Made by a program: the position numbers and the translations under genes. The notes below the pieces were generated by a model, which did no database searches, was not told the origin of the DNA, and saw only the letters and a program-made list of their open reading frames with translations. A stretch of 34,807 nt of DNA from Candidatus Bathyarchaeota archaeon (GTDB taxonomy: Archaea; Thermoproteota; Bathyarchaeia; TCS64; PIYN01), in the NCBI GenBank assembly GCA_003601775.1, contig PIYN01000013.1, positions 1 to 34,807 of the forward strand. The letters run 5' to 3'. The stretch's first letter is position 1. Every line of letters starts with the position of its first letter. Positions 19,052 to 29,052 of this stretch are shown piece by piece.

Positions 19052-19315
19052 CTTCCCCTTAAGGATGACGTAGAGGTCCAATTTAAGGACTGAGACGATA
19101 AAGGGTCGGTATGAGGGCGTGAGGGAGGAAGCCCTTCTTAGGGCAGGCATACTGCGCCGAGTTGAATAATCAAAGATGAGAGCCACGGGGAGCAAGTACC
19201 TCATCTTCCTCCTCTTCGCCCTCCTCCACTTCCTCTCAGCCACCGACGTCCTCGCCCTGGGCGTAGAGACGAAGGGAAAGCCCCTGGAATAGTTCAAATA
19301 CCCCTTTGATCCTCT

Positions 19316-19603
19316 TTGAGATTGAAGGAGGTTAGAGGAGTGCCCTATATAAAACCCGAGAGGAGGAAGAAGTATGAGAAGGTCCTCGGAGAACTGATCA
19401 GCATCCTGAAGTCACTGCCAGTGGAGCAGGTCGACGGGGAACTGAACTATGTCATAACGAAGATCCTCAAGGAGGTCTACCCCCTACGATACTTCCACAT
19501 CAACAGAGCCATGGGCGTCCTGGAGTGCATCAAGCAGGAGTTCTACAGACGCGTCGCAGCTCCCTACGAGGATATAAAGATAAAAGAATCTGGCGACGTA
19601 TAA
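19316..19603 (+). CDS. Small conserved protein (DUF6899-like)
   Basis: YIKPERR...DGELNYVITKIL...GVLECIKQEFYRRVAAPYEDIKIKESGDV, a recognisable conserved family ending. Confidence 0.6.
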   Translation: MRLKEVRGVPYIKPERRKKYEKVLGELISILKSLPVEQVDGELNYVITKILKEVYPLRYFHINRAMGVLECIKQEFYRRVAAPYEDIKIKESGDV

Positions 19604-19725
19604 ACTTCCTGAGAAAAGACGCTTAAATCCATCGGGGAAAGTCTAAATATTGAACTGAAGAGAGCCATCTCCAAGGATCTGATACGCTTCTTAACTCTGA
19701 GCCTCTTAACAAAAAGTAGGGAAGA

Positions 19726-21978
19726 TTAGGTTCTTCTCCTTAGAAGGGCTATTGCAGCTACTGCTATGACCACGATCGCGATGATTGAAATCTGCCACAG
19801 AGGTATCCCTGGCTTTGACGGTGGGGCTTCCTCGTATTGGATGGTCAGGGCTGTATCGCCAGTCAGTTCTATCGTCCTCGTGGGAGTGGTGATGTCATCA
19901 TCCCACTGAACAAACTCATAGGACGTCCCCTCAACGGTGACCTCCTGAGGGACGGTAACCGTGTAGTTTCCGGCCTCTAAGGTCGCCGAGTAGGGAGTCG
20001 TGTACTCCTCCCCGTCGAGGGTGAAGGAGACGCCAGAGATGGGGGATGAGGTAATGCTCAGGGTATAAGAGGGAGGTGGCGGTGTCCCTACGATAACACT
20101 TCCCATGGCTTCACTACTCTCCTGGCCAGCGAAGTCTACAGCCCTGGCCTTCACCGTCACCGTCGTATTCGTGCTCGGCGCCTTTATCCAAACCCTGTAG
20201 GTGATCATTCCTGCCTCAGCGCTTTGGAGATCCAGGAGATCCGGCTCAGCCCAGTGATCTCCATCCGTGGAGTAGGTCACTACAACCTCGTCGACCCCCC
20301 ACCCCTGATCAGACGCCACTATATCGAAGCATATCCAAGAGCCGGGCTTCACAGCCTCGGGGACCCCCTGAAGACTCAACGACGGGGGTGCGGTATCGTT
20401 GATAGATTTGACTGTGAAGGATAATTCAGAGGACGCTGGGATCGTGATGTTCTCAAGGATCACGTAATATATTCCATCTCTCTCGACCACATCGTAAGCG
20501 GGTTTATAGGGAAGCCACTCATAGTCCTCCAAGGATACGTCGGCTGGCAACTTAAAGACGATCCTTGGGTCGTCGAACCGCTGGTTCAACTCATTCTTGA
20601 CTTTAAAGCTCACAGCGTGGTGTTGACCATCGTTGGCCGGGGCATAGTAATACTCGAGATAGCCGATTTTATAGGGCTCGATGGGCTGATAATTCAAGGT
20701 GGTTCCTGTATCTATCGGGATCGAGTTAGGGTAGTCGAACATCCCTGTCCCGTTGTAGTAGAGAGTGGACTCATCGAGGGTCCCGTTGGCGTAGATCTCG
20801 ATCAACTTAAAGCCCCGTAAGTCGTGGTCAGGTATGTCGAAGGCGAGGGCTGCGGGGCTGATGAAGTAGTGCCTTTTCCCGGTCGTGTTATCTTGGATTA
20901 TAACGTTCAGATCCGTGTGAATATGCTCAGATAGGATCAGCCTCACGTCATACTCGACGATCAGCCTGAAGAGTTCCTTCGCCTCGTCCGGATGGCCTGC
21001 CCATGTTGGATATACGATTTCCTCATCGAGGAAAGTGGTGAAATTCTCCCAGGAGGTTATATTGAGTAAGGCGCTTCCCAACGGCTTCAGGGCATCAGGG
21101 GCAAAGAGGGGATAGTGGAAGAAGACGATCTTCGTTTTATTGATGTTCTCACTCAGAACCTGCTCGGCCCAGTGAAGCCTATTCATCTTCACGTAGCCCA
21201 CCAAATCCGTGTCTAAGGATAGGAGCAGGAAGTCCCCTACCGTCACTGAGTAATTCACAGGACCCATGATCCGCTCGTAGATATCAGCATCCCCCTCCGC
21301 AGTATATTCATGGTTACCTGCAGTCACATACACGGGATCGACGAAGACCTCGAAGGCTTCCTCGAATTTGGTCCACTCGGTAGCCGATATAGGCTTATTA
21401 ACAAGGTCCCCGAGGAAGATGATGAGGTCTGGGTCTATGAGATTCGACTCCACCGCCATCTCATACCAGAATGGGGCGCCGCCTGCCCCCGGTTTTACAT
21501 CACCACAAGCTAAGATTCTGAGTCTCTGCGGCCATTTCGGGAGGACCCACAGACATCTCGGCTGAGTTAGGGTTTCGACTTCCCCTGATCCGTTAGGCTT
21601 GTATCTTAGCCGCAGGCTATAGGCACCTTCACGGAGCCCTGAAGGAAGGTCGAAGGTGAGATTCCAAGTACCTGTCTGGACATCGTAGTTGGAATCCAAT
21701 AGGGTCGCATTTACCGTCGTAAACTCATCGAATACTGTTGCGTTCTTCCATACAGTCTCAGACCCGAGGCTCACTTGAACTGTAAAATTCTCTCCGTCCA
21801 AGATGACCTCAGGGATACTTGGCAAGGGGTATCTGATCACATCAGCGTAGTATTTTATGCTCTGAGCCGAGACGAAAGGGACGTTAATTACAAGGGCCAT
21901 AGAAAGTGACGCTAGAACAATGAACGCCACCAATAGAGGGCCGGTCTGCCTCCTCTTGATCGATATATAACGACTCAT
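19726..21978 (-). CDS. Surface-anchored calcineurin-like metallophosphoesterase with C-terminal PEGA-like domain and TM
   Basis: Signal/TM at N-terminus; GDVKPG, IIFLGDLVNK, VTAGNHEYTAEG, LILSEHIHTD; C-terminal SITSSPISGVSFTLDGEEYTTPY and TM plus RRRT. Confidence 0.85.
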   Translation of the reverse strand: MSRYISIKRRQTGPLLVAFIVLASLSMALVINVPFVSAQSIKYYADVIRYPLPSIPEVILDGENFTVQVSLGSETVWKNATVFDEFTTVNATLLDSNYDVQTGTWNLTFDLPSGLREGAYSLRLRYKPNGSGEVETLTQPRCLWVLPKWPQRLRILACGDVKPGAGGAPFWYEMAVESNLIDPDLIIFLGDLVNKPISATEWTKFEEAFEVFVDPVYVTAGNHEYTAEGDADIYERIMGPVNYSVTVGDFLLLSLDTDLVGYVKMNRLHWAEQVLSENINKTKIVFFHYPLFAPDALKPLGSALLNITSWENFTTFLDEEIVYPTWAGHPDEAKELFRLIVEYDVRLILSEHIHTDLNVIIQDNTTGKRHYFISPAALAFDIPDHDLRGFKLIEIYANGTLDESTLYYNGTGMFDYPNSIPIDTGTTLNYQPIEPYKIGYLEYYYAPANDGQHHAVSFKVKNELNQRFDDPRIVFKLPADVSLEDYEWLPYKPAYDVVERDGIYYVILENITIPASSELSFTVKSINDTAPPSLSLQGVPEAVKPGSWICFDIVASDQGWGVDEVVVTYSTDGDHWAEPDLLDLQSAEAGMITYRVWIKAPSTNTTVTVKARAVDFAGQESSEAMGSVIVGTPPPPSYTLSITSSPISGVSFTLDGEEYTTPYSATLEAGNYTVTVPQEVTVEGTSYEFVQWDDDITTPTRTIELTGDTALTIQYEEAPPSKPGIPLWQISIIAIVVIAVAAIALLRRRT

Positions 21979-22088
21979 TTCCCATCAGTGTATGATTTCT
22001 CTGCTTTAAAATAATTATTTTCCTCATCCGGTGTGAGACCTGAGACGGCCTTCCTTAAGATCTCAGTCCTTGAAAAGGAAGGGGGGAC

Positions 22089-24323
22089 CTACGGTCTCCT
22101 TTTCGCTCTGAGAAGGACCACAATAACAATTGTGACGATAACCGCTGTAGTGGCTGAGATCTGCCAAGGGGTTATCCTTGGCTTAGGAGGTGGAACCTCT
22201 CGGTATTGGATTGTCAGGGCTATATCCTCCATTAGTTCTATCGTCCTCGTGGGAGTGGTGACGCCATCCTCCCACTGGACGAACTCGTAGGACGTCCCCT
22301 CGACGGTGAACTCGGTAGAGATGGTGAGGGAGTGGTTTCCCTCCTCTAAAGTAGCGAGGTAGGGTGTTGTATGTTCCTCCCCATCAAGGGTGAAGGGAAC
22401 GCCGGAGATGGGGGAGGAAGTAATGTTTAGAGTATGGGCTGGAGGGCCGATGGTGTAGTTAAACTGACGGGTTACTTTATGCCCCGCATAATCCCGTGTG
22501 GCGATGGTAACAGACAACGTTACACCGGCTGGTTGCCCTGGGATGGTAACCTCAACCTCGAGTGTTGGATACTCTATGATGTACTCATCTTTGTTTATAC
22601 GGAGGGTGGGTTCCAACGGCGGTAGTGGATAGATGTTAGTCACCCCGTCTGTGGTTAAGTACGCCCCTCCGACGTCCCTTATACCCCACCCCTTATCACT
22701 CACCTTAACTAACAACGTTAGGGGCGTCTCCGCTTTAATCTCTCCCTTAACCTTAATGTCGATCGAAGGAGGGTCTTCATCCTCGACCGCCGCTAAGGTG
22801 AGGTGGAGAAAGGTCTTAGGAGGCATATCGACGTGGGTGATAAAGCAGTACCCCTTCTCCGTCATCAGAGTCCTGTAATATACGAGCCTAGGTAGGGCGG
22901 TAGATGACTTCGGATCATCGAAAGTTACGTTATCATTGTCTTGAATTGAACTTACCAAGGGTGTGGTTGATGTTGTGATGTTAAATTCATAGTCTTTGAC
23001 ATCATATTCCTTGCTCACATAGAACTCTAACACCACATCCGTCAGGTTCTGCTCCTGATCATTTATGATCGTCGCCGATACGGCAGGCTCCGTACCATCA
23101 TTAAATGACCGATAGTAATAGGTGAGGTGCCCAACGGGTATAGCGTTTGGGGGATTAAACAAACGTCTCTCCATATACGCATCAAAATTGACATTACCCT
23201 CCGCATCGACCTCGATAAGCCTATAACCCGGATAATAGCCCTCAGGAAGGCTACCCCCACAGGCCACAGTGGTCACGAAGTAGTGTCTGTTATTATACAC
23301 GTAGACGATATCCCTGTGTATATGACCAGTCAGGATCAGCCTAACGTCATACTCCTCAACTAACCTAAGTAACTCGCGGGTTTCATTAAGGTGAGTTCTC
23401 CAGCTGTAATAGAGGTAGTTGTTAAGGATTTCTACGTTCTTCCAGCTCCCCGTGATATTCCCCCCAGGCCACCGGCTGAACAGTGGGTAGTGGAAACCCA
23501 GGATCTTAACCTTATCAGAATATTGCTGTAAGATACGTTCCGCCCATTTAAGCTGACTCAGTGCTACAAACCCTGCATCGGTAGAGTCCAGGGCTATGAA
23601 AAGAAAGTTTCCTATAACAATTGAGTAGTTTAGAAGCCCGCATTGGCTCTTATAGATGGATGCTCCGGCACCTTTGTAGTCGTGGTTCCCTGGCAAGAGA
23701 TAGGTCGGTACCCTTAACCGGCCAAGGACCCTGTGGAGATAGGTCCAAGCCGAGTAGATGGTCTCCGTATCTACTACATCGCCTGTATGAATGATTAGAT
23801 CTGGGTGAATGAGGTTTGTCTCATAGGCGAATGTGGCGAAGAGATCTGCCCCATAGGGGAGGTGTGTGTCGCTGATATGGTTGATCGTAAGCTCCTCGGG
23901 CCATCTTTCTAGGAGCCAAACACTCCTCGGCTGCGTGCAGTTGATCAGTTCCTCCCCGCTTTCATAGGCGATGTTTAGTGAATACAGCCCGGGATGAAGA
24001 TTTGAGGGGATCCTGAAGAAGATAGTCCACCCATCATCTTCGATATAGCTCTCATTTAGAAGGACGAGGAAAGTGGATCCATAGTTGGAGATCAGTTTTG
24101 CGGTCCAATTCCCTGCCTCGGGTCCCGCCCCTATTTCCACTTTAAGGGTGCCATTAACAAGAACCGGTTCCGGGACCGTTGAGAGGGGGTATTCAACTGG
24201 GTAGTCATGACGAATAATGGCCGGATATCCTTGAGATAGTGGAGGATGAAGGATAACGAAGGAGCAGAGGGTCCAGCTTACCAATAATCCTATAACGAGC
24301 AGCCTTTGCAGGCTTCTCTTCAT
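22089..24323 (-). CDS. Surface-anchored calcineurin-like metallophosphoesterase, paralogue of the adjacent gene
   Basis: HISDTHLPYGADL, IIHTGDVVDTE, LPGNHDYKG, LILTGHIHRD; same C-terminal PEGA-like domain and TM anchor. Confidence 0.88.
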   Translation of the reverse strand: MKRSLQRLLVIGLLVSWTLCSFVILHPPLSQGYPAIIRHDYPVEYPLSTVPEPVLVNGTLKVEIGAGPEAGNWTAKLISNYGSTFLVLLNESYIEDDGWTIFFRIPSNLHPGLYSLNIAYESGEELINCTQPRSVWLLERWPEELTINHISDTHLPYGADLFATFAYETNLIHPDLIIHTGDVVDTETIYSAWTYLHRVLGRLRVPTYLLPGNHDYKGAGASIYKSQCGLLNYSIVIGNFLFIALDSTDAGFVALSQLKWAERILQQYSDKVKILGFHYPLFSRWPGGNITGSWKNVEILNNYLYYSWRTHLNETRELLRLVEEYDVRLILTGHIHRDIVYVYNNRHYFVTTVACGGSLPEGYYPGYRLIEVDAEGNVNFDAYMERRLFNPPNAIPVGHLTYYYRSFNDGTEPAVSATIINDQEQNLTDVVLEFYVSKEYDVKDYEFNITTSTTPLVSSIQDNDNVTFDDPKSSTALPRLVYYRTLMTEKGYCFITHVDMPPKTFLHLTLAAVEDEDPPSIDIKVKGEIKAETPLTLLVKVSDKGWGIRDVGGAYLTTDGVTNIYPLPPLEPTLRINKDEYIIEYPTLEVEVTIPGQPAGVTLSVTIATRDYAGHKVTRQFNYTIGPPAHTLNITSSPISGVPFTLDGEEHTTPYLATLEEGNHSLTISTEFTVEGTSYEFVQWEDGVTTPTRTIELMEDIALTIQYREVPPPKPRITPWQISATTAVIVTIVIVVLLRAKRRP

Positions 24324-25393
24324 GGAGACTCCTCCAGCGGCAAGATTATTGTATCCTCCTGGGGGATATAAACTCTGATCCTCTCCCCCACTGAGACCTT
24401 CACATCGGGTGGGACGTCGATAAGGATCTTATTGCCGCCCACACTGACCCTGACTTCGGTATAGGGACCGACAAATGCCGTCCACTCCACCACCCCCTCG
24501 AACAGATTTGATGGCCCCTTGGGCTTTTCCAATGAGAAATTCTCGGGGCGTAGAACACAGGCGACTTTATCACCCCTCTTTACCTTTTTGTGATCGGAGG
24601 AGAACCTCCCCTGAAAAATCAGGTCTCCAACCCTGATCCTCGCGGGCTCCTCCTCTCTCTCCACTATTCCCTCAAGTAGGGTTCCACGTCCTATGAAGGT
24701 CGCTACGAAGAGATCTTTGGGTCTATTATAGACCTCCCCTGGATCTCCGACCTGGTGAATGACGCCCTTATTCTGAATAGCCACCCTATCTGAGATTACC
24801 ATCGCCTCCTCCTGGTCGTGGGTGACGTAGATCGTCGTTATCTTCAATCTTCTCTGTAGGTCCTTGATCTCCTCCCTCATCTCGATCCTCAACTTCGCGT
24901 CGAGATTACTCAGGGGCTCGTCCAAGAGGAGGACCTCTGGCTCTACGACTAGCACTCGCGCCAAGGCAACCCTCTGCTGCTGCCCTCCACTGAGCTGTGA
25001 AGGAAACCTCCTCTCCAGCCCCCTTAATTTCACCAGGTCTAAGACCCTCTGGACCCTCTCCTTTATCTCCTCCTTTGGAACCTTCCTGACCTTGAGACCA
25101 TAGGCTATGTTATCGAAGACGGACATATGGGGCCAGAGGGCGTAGTTCTGGAAGACCATGCCGGTGTTCCGCTTATAGGGGGGGAGGTCCGTTACGTCCC
25201 TGTCGCCGAAGTAGACCCTTCCCTCATCAGGTTGCTCGAGGCCTGCTATGATCCTCAGGGTGGTGGTCTTCCCGCACCCACTGGGACCCAGTAGGGTGAA
25301 GAATTCCCCGTCCTTGATCTCCAGGTTCACGTTTCCGGCGGCGACGACGTCCCCGAACCTCTTCGTTATTCCCTTCAGCACCACCTTAACCAT
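24320..25393 (-). CDS. ABC transporter ATPase (Fe3+/polyamine/thiamine-type importer)
   Basis: LGPSGCGKTTTLRIIAGLEQPDEG, LSGGQQQRVALARVLVVEPEVLLLDEPLSNLDAKLR, ATYVTHDQEEAM-type region (IYVTHDQEEAMVI), C-terminal TOBE-like. Confidence 0.95.
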   Translation of the reverse strand: MVKVVLKGITKRFGDVVAAGNVNLEIKDGEFFTLLGPSGCGKTTTLRIIAGLEQPDEGRVYFGDRDVTDLPPYKRNTGMVFQNYALWPHMSVFDNIAYGLKVRKVPKEEIKERVQRVLDLVKLRGLERRFPSQLSGGQQQRVALARVLVVEPEVLLLDEPLSNLDAKLRIEMREEIKDLQRRLKITTIYVTHDQEEAMVISDRVAIQNKGVIHQVGDPGEVYNRPKDLFVATFIGRGTLLEGIVEREEEPARIRVGDLIFQGRFSSDHKKVKRGDKVACVLRPENFSLEKPKGPSNLFEGVVEWTAFVGPYTEVRVSVGGNKILIDVPPDVKVSVGERIRVYIPQEDTIILPLEESP

Positions 25394-25396
25394 GAC

Positions 25397-27226
25397 CTAC
25401 ACCCCCAGGAAGGCTACCCGTTGCTTCAACACGTAATTTGAGATGACCATCGCGATGATCTGAACGGACATAAGGAGGACGCATAGAGCGGCTCCGATGC
25501 TGACCGCCCCAACGGCCGCAACGCCGTAGACGATCTGGCTTATGAAGAAGGTTATGGGTACTCTGTCCTCCCGGAGGGCTCCTAGGGTTACGCTCGTGCT
25601 GACCTCCGCCATGGAATACACGAAGGAGAGGATACTGCCCCCAATTATGTTGGGGGCTATTAAAGGGAGGACGATCCTGAAGAAGGTTGTGGGCCTCCCG
25701 GCGCCCAGGTTCAAGGACGCTTCCTCAAGGCTCACATCAATCTGTTGGAGACCAGCAAAGATCGCCCTGCTTGTGAAGGGAAGCCTCCGAACGGAATAAG
25801 CGAAGACGAGGAGAGGCGCGGGATCGATGAGGGGATCCAGAAGAGTCCTCCTGAAATAGGAGGAGAAGAAGAGGAAGTAGCCGATCGCCAGAGCGATCCC
25901 TGGAACGGCGACGGGAATGGTAGCCAAGATATCCAACAACGACCTTCCAGGGATGTCTCTCCTGGCCACGACGTACGCGATACTGGCCCCAACAAGAATC
26001 ATCAGTGTGACCGCGGCTCCTGAGTATAGTAGGCTGTTTACAATCGCCCGTGTCACATCGGGGTTGGTTGTCAGCGCCTTTAGATACTCCCAGGTAAATC
26101 TCGTCGGAAGGACCCCGCTGGTAGCCCAGTTCGTCGTCGCGAGTAAGATCGTCCCTATCTGAGGCATCGAGGCTGTAACTACCAAGAGGAGGAGGAAGGC
26201 GTAGATGACGATCTGAGCCCTCCAAGGGAGCTTCCTAACTCTAGGACTCCACCGTCCGCCCCGGGTCAGCATCGCATAAGACCTGAGGCTGACATAACGC
26301 TTTATCGCTATGAAACCAGCCACCGTTATGAAGAGCATAAGGACAGCCAAGGCCGCAGTTCTAGGCGAGATCCCCCCGGTCAAGGCCTCGGCGAAGGAGC
26401 TATAGATCTGATATGAGACGACCTTTCTTGCCAGGGGGTTCGCTCGAGCGCCTATGAAGCCTATCGGCGCCCCTAGATCTTCCATACTGAATATAAACAC
26501 TATTATGGCCCCTGCCGCCAGCCCCGGGAGAGAGAGGGGAAGGGTGATAGTTCTAAAGAGTCTGAAGCCCCTTGCCCCGAGATTCTCGGCTTGTTCCTCG
26601 AGACTGGGGTCTATGTTCATCAGGGAGGCGTAGACATTAAGGTATACAATTGGATAGAATGCCAAGGTCTGAGCCAAGGCGATGCCGACAAGACCGTCGA
26701 TATCGATCCTCCAGGGCAAGATATGGAGGACGTCGCAGAGTAGAAAGTTTATAAGACCCCTCCGAGGGCTGAAGAGTTTGCCTATTACATAGGCGTTCAC
26801 AAAGGGTGTGGCGAGGAGGGGGATCAGAAGCAGTACGCGGAAGAACTCCTTTCCTTTGAAGCTATAGCGGGCCATGATCACCGCCACAGCAACCCCTATG
26901 AGGGAGCATAGGATCATCACAGATAGGGCGACGATTAATGTATTCATGAGGATTCCGTAGTCAAGCCCCCAGAGGTACATTATCCCTCTATGCACCTTAA
27001 AGAGCATCCCTCCTCTAGGGGTGAGGGAGACAAATTCACGATTCCCGAGGATTTTAAGGAACCATGTAAGGGATGGAGTACCTTTATAGAGGAAGGCTTG
27101 GCCTACCATGAGGGCGAGGGGGGCTATAAGGAAGAGGAGAAGGACGACAGAGGCTATCACGGTCTGGGAGATCGTCATCAAGTCAAACTCCCTCCTCAGT
27201 CTCTTGAGGAATCCTCTGAGATCCAT
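25397..27226 (-). CDS. Fused two-domain ABC permease (FbpB-like)
   Basis: Two EAA-type loops: EEQAENLGARGFRLFRTITLPLSLPGLAAGAI and EEASLNLGAGRPTTFFRIVLPLIAPNIIGGSI; many TM helices. Confidence 0.93.
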   Translation of the reverse strand: MDLRGFLKRLRREFDLMTISQTVIASVVLLLFLIAPLALMVGQAFLYKGTPSLTWFLKILGNREFVSLTPRGGMLFKVHRGIMYLWGLDYGILMNTLIVALSVMILCSLIGVAVAVIMARYSFKGKEFFRVLLLIPLLATPFVNAYVIGKLFSPRRGLINFLLCDVLHILPWRIDIDGLVGIALAQTLAFYPIVYLNVYASLMNIDPSLEEQAENLGARGFRLFRTITLPLSLPGLAAGAIIVFIFSMEDLGAPIGFIGARANPLARKVVSYQIYSSFAEALTGGISPRTAALAVLMLFITVAGFIAIKRYVSLRSYAMLTRGGRWSPRVRKLPWRAQIVIYAFLLLLVVTASMPQIGTILLATTNWATSGVLPTRFTWEYLKALTTNPDVTRAIVNSLLYSGAAVTLMILVGASIAYVVARRDIPGRSLLDILATIPVAVPGIALAIGYFLFFSSYFRRTLLDPLIDPAPLLVFAYSVRRLPFTSRAIFAGLQQIDVSLEEASLNLGAGRPTTFFRIVLPLIAPNIIGGSILSFVYSMAEVSTSVTLGALREDRVPITFFISQIVYGVAAVGAVSIGAALCVLLMSVQIIAMVISNYVLKQRVAFLGV

Positions 27227-27268
27227 CGCTAATTAAACACCCCTCGCCCAGTTCATCATCCAAGGTTC

Positions 27269-28936
27269 CTAGCCTATTAAGCTCTCCAGCTCCGCCCGGA
27301 CACTATCGTAGCGGTTCTCTGCTGCCTTAATCCATTCAGAGACAAGTTCATCCCGGAAGGTCGGGTTGGTCCTGATCTTCTCGTTGACGCTTTGAGCGTA
27401 TTGTTGAGTGAAGGTAACTTGTTCCCCTGTCTCCGGATCCGTAAAGTTCAGCAAGAGTGGATTGCTCAATCTGTTAGCTAACTCCAAGAACTCTTCATGC
27501 GTTATTGATCCTTCAAACTTTGCATTTGTGAGCGCCATCCATGCATTAACGAGCTTTCCCTGAGCTCGCACGATTGTGGCATGGTAGAAGTACATCATGG
27601 AATACTCGTAGGAGAGGGCGAGGTCATCGCTGAACTCAATCACCATAGCTTCAAGAGTTCTGTTATATATCGCGTAGAGATCAGACCTCTCCTGGCCTTC
27701 AGGCGTGTTAAAGACCTTGGGGTTTATAGGTAACCTATTGATCTTTGGGTCAAGCCAGGGCTTCTGGCCCTCCGCGGAGATCACCCAAGCTATAAACGCC
27801 TGTGCCGCCTCGGGGTGTTTAGACGTGCTTAGCAGGGCGATGGGGTCTCCGTTGACTATCGTCCCGTCCTCCGGGAGGATGTACTCACACGCCTCTGGGT
27901 TCTCCAGCTGTGCCGTGTAACCGTAGAAGTCGATGGTAGTCCCCACCCCAATATCCCCTCGGATGACCGCATCTCTGACGAGCTCTGATTTATCGAAGAT
28001 CAGTGCGTTGGCCCCCTTTAACGTCAGGATCTTCCACCCCTCCTCCCACCCATATCTCTGGAGGATTATCTCGAACATCCTAGTATTCGAGGTGGACTTA
28101 GTGGCATCCGCTGTCCCAACACTCGGCATGGGAAGGGTGACTGCATAGGTCTCATTTGCGAGATCGGCCCAAGTCCTAGGCTCAGGCAACTCCTCTGCCT
28201 CCAGGTATTGTTTATTGATAGTGAAACCGAAGGAGGCGATGGCGCTCCCAACCCAATAGACCTTACTCTGGTTGTACCTCTTCATCGCCACCCCTGCGAT
28301 CTCATCCGGAATCTCTGCTAGGGCCTCTGTGACATTGTCACTGGTCAGTGGAGCGAGGAGTCCAGCATAATAGAGAGTGTCAAAGAGAACCGGACCGCCT
28401 CCCCATCCAACGTCGATGTCCCCTGAACTCTTTATAGTATCAACCCAGAGGGTAGGGCCTACAGGTAGCCATTTGATGTCTGTGATATTGTATTTTTTAG
28501 CATATTCACTCTTTAGAAAGAGGCTCTCGGCCTTGAAGGTAATGTCCATCCCATGTCTCGTTATGACCTTCAGAACAACCTCAGATGGAGCGGGTGGAGC
28601 TGGCGAGGCTCTCAAGGTGATGTTTACGGTGTACACCCCCTCCTCTGTCGCATCTATAGACTGAGTACTCATCTCATATCCCTCGGAACTCACGGAGATG
28701 GTGTAGGAACCGATAGCCACAACCAGAGAGTAGCTCCCATTTGACGCGGTAGTAACGCTGTTTCCATCGATTGTGACGGTCGCGCCTTCGATGGGAGTTC
28801 CTGTATCGGCATCTGTGACTACGCCCCTTATGGTTGCATTACCCTCAGGCTTAGGTCTGCTTAGAATGAAGTATCCCACCGCAGATATTACAACTATAAT
28901 GATCAAGACAGCCCCGATGAGGACCCTTCTATCCAA
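27269..28936 (-). CDS. ABC solute-binding protein with N-terminal TM anchor and carboxypeptidase-regulatory-like domain
   Basis: TTG start at 28934-28936 after GAGGGGATGAT; RRVLIGAVLIIIVVISAVGYFIL TM; IRGVVTDADTGTPIEGATVTIDGNSVTTASNGSYSL domain; then extracellular binding protein (GWGGGPVLFDTLYYAGLLAPL...). Confidence 0.88.
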   Translation of the reverse strand: MDRRVLIGAVLIIIVVISAVGYFILSRPKPEGNATIRGVVTDADTGTPIEGATVTIDGNSVTTASNGSYSLVVAIGSYTISVSSEGYEMSTQSIDATEEGVYTVNITLRASPAPPAPSEVVLKVITRHGMDITFKAESLFLKSEYAKKYNITDIKWLPVGPTLWVDTIKSSGDIDVGWGGGPVLFDTLYYAGLLAPLTSDNVTEALAEIPDEIAGVAMKRYNQSKVYWVGSAIASFGFTINKQYLEAEELPEPRTWADLANETYAVTLPMPSVGTADATKSTSNTRMFEIILQRYGWEEGWKILTLKGANALIFDKSELVRDAVIRGDIGVGTTIDFYGYTAQLENPEACEYILPEDGTIVNGDPIALLSTSKHPEAAQAFIAWVISAEGQKPWLDPKINRLPINPKVFNTPEGQERSDLYAIYNRTLEAMVIEFSDDLALSYEYSMMYFYHATIVRAQGKLVNAWMALTNAKFEGSITHEEFLELANRLSNPLLLNFTDPETGEQVTFTQQYAQSVNEKIRTNPTFRDELVSEWIKAAENRYDSVRAELESLIG

Positions 28937-29052
28937 CGTATCATCCCCTCGGACTAATTTTCTCACAAACAGAGTATAAAAGGTTACTTCTAACCCTGAG
29001 AAAGTATTATAAAGTAATAAAGAGAATTTGAGAGGGAAGGAGGGGAATAATA
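28937..29052. promoter_or_regulatory. Divergent promoter region between the ABC operon and the coiled-coil surface protein
   Basis: AT-rich; GTATAAAAGG near 28973 and ATTATAAAGTAATAAAG near 29007 look like archaeal TATA boxes. Confidence 0.5.

Noticed and set aside
19175-19291. Small plus-strand ORF MRATGSKYLIFLLFALLHFLSATDVLALGVETKGKPLE
   Set aside because: Signal-peptide-like but only 38 aa with no supporting homology or clear RBS
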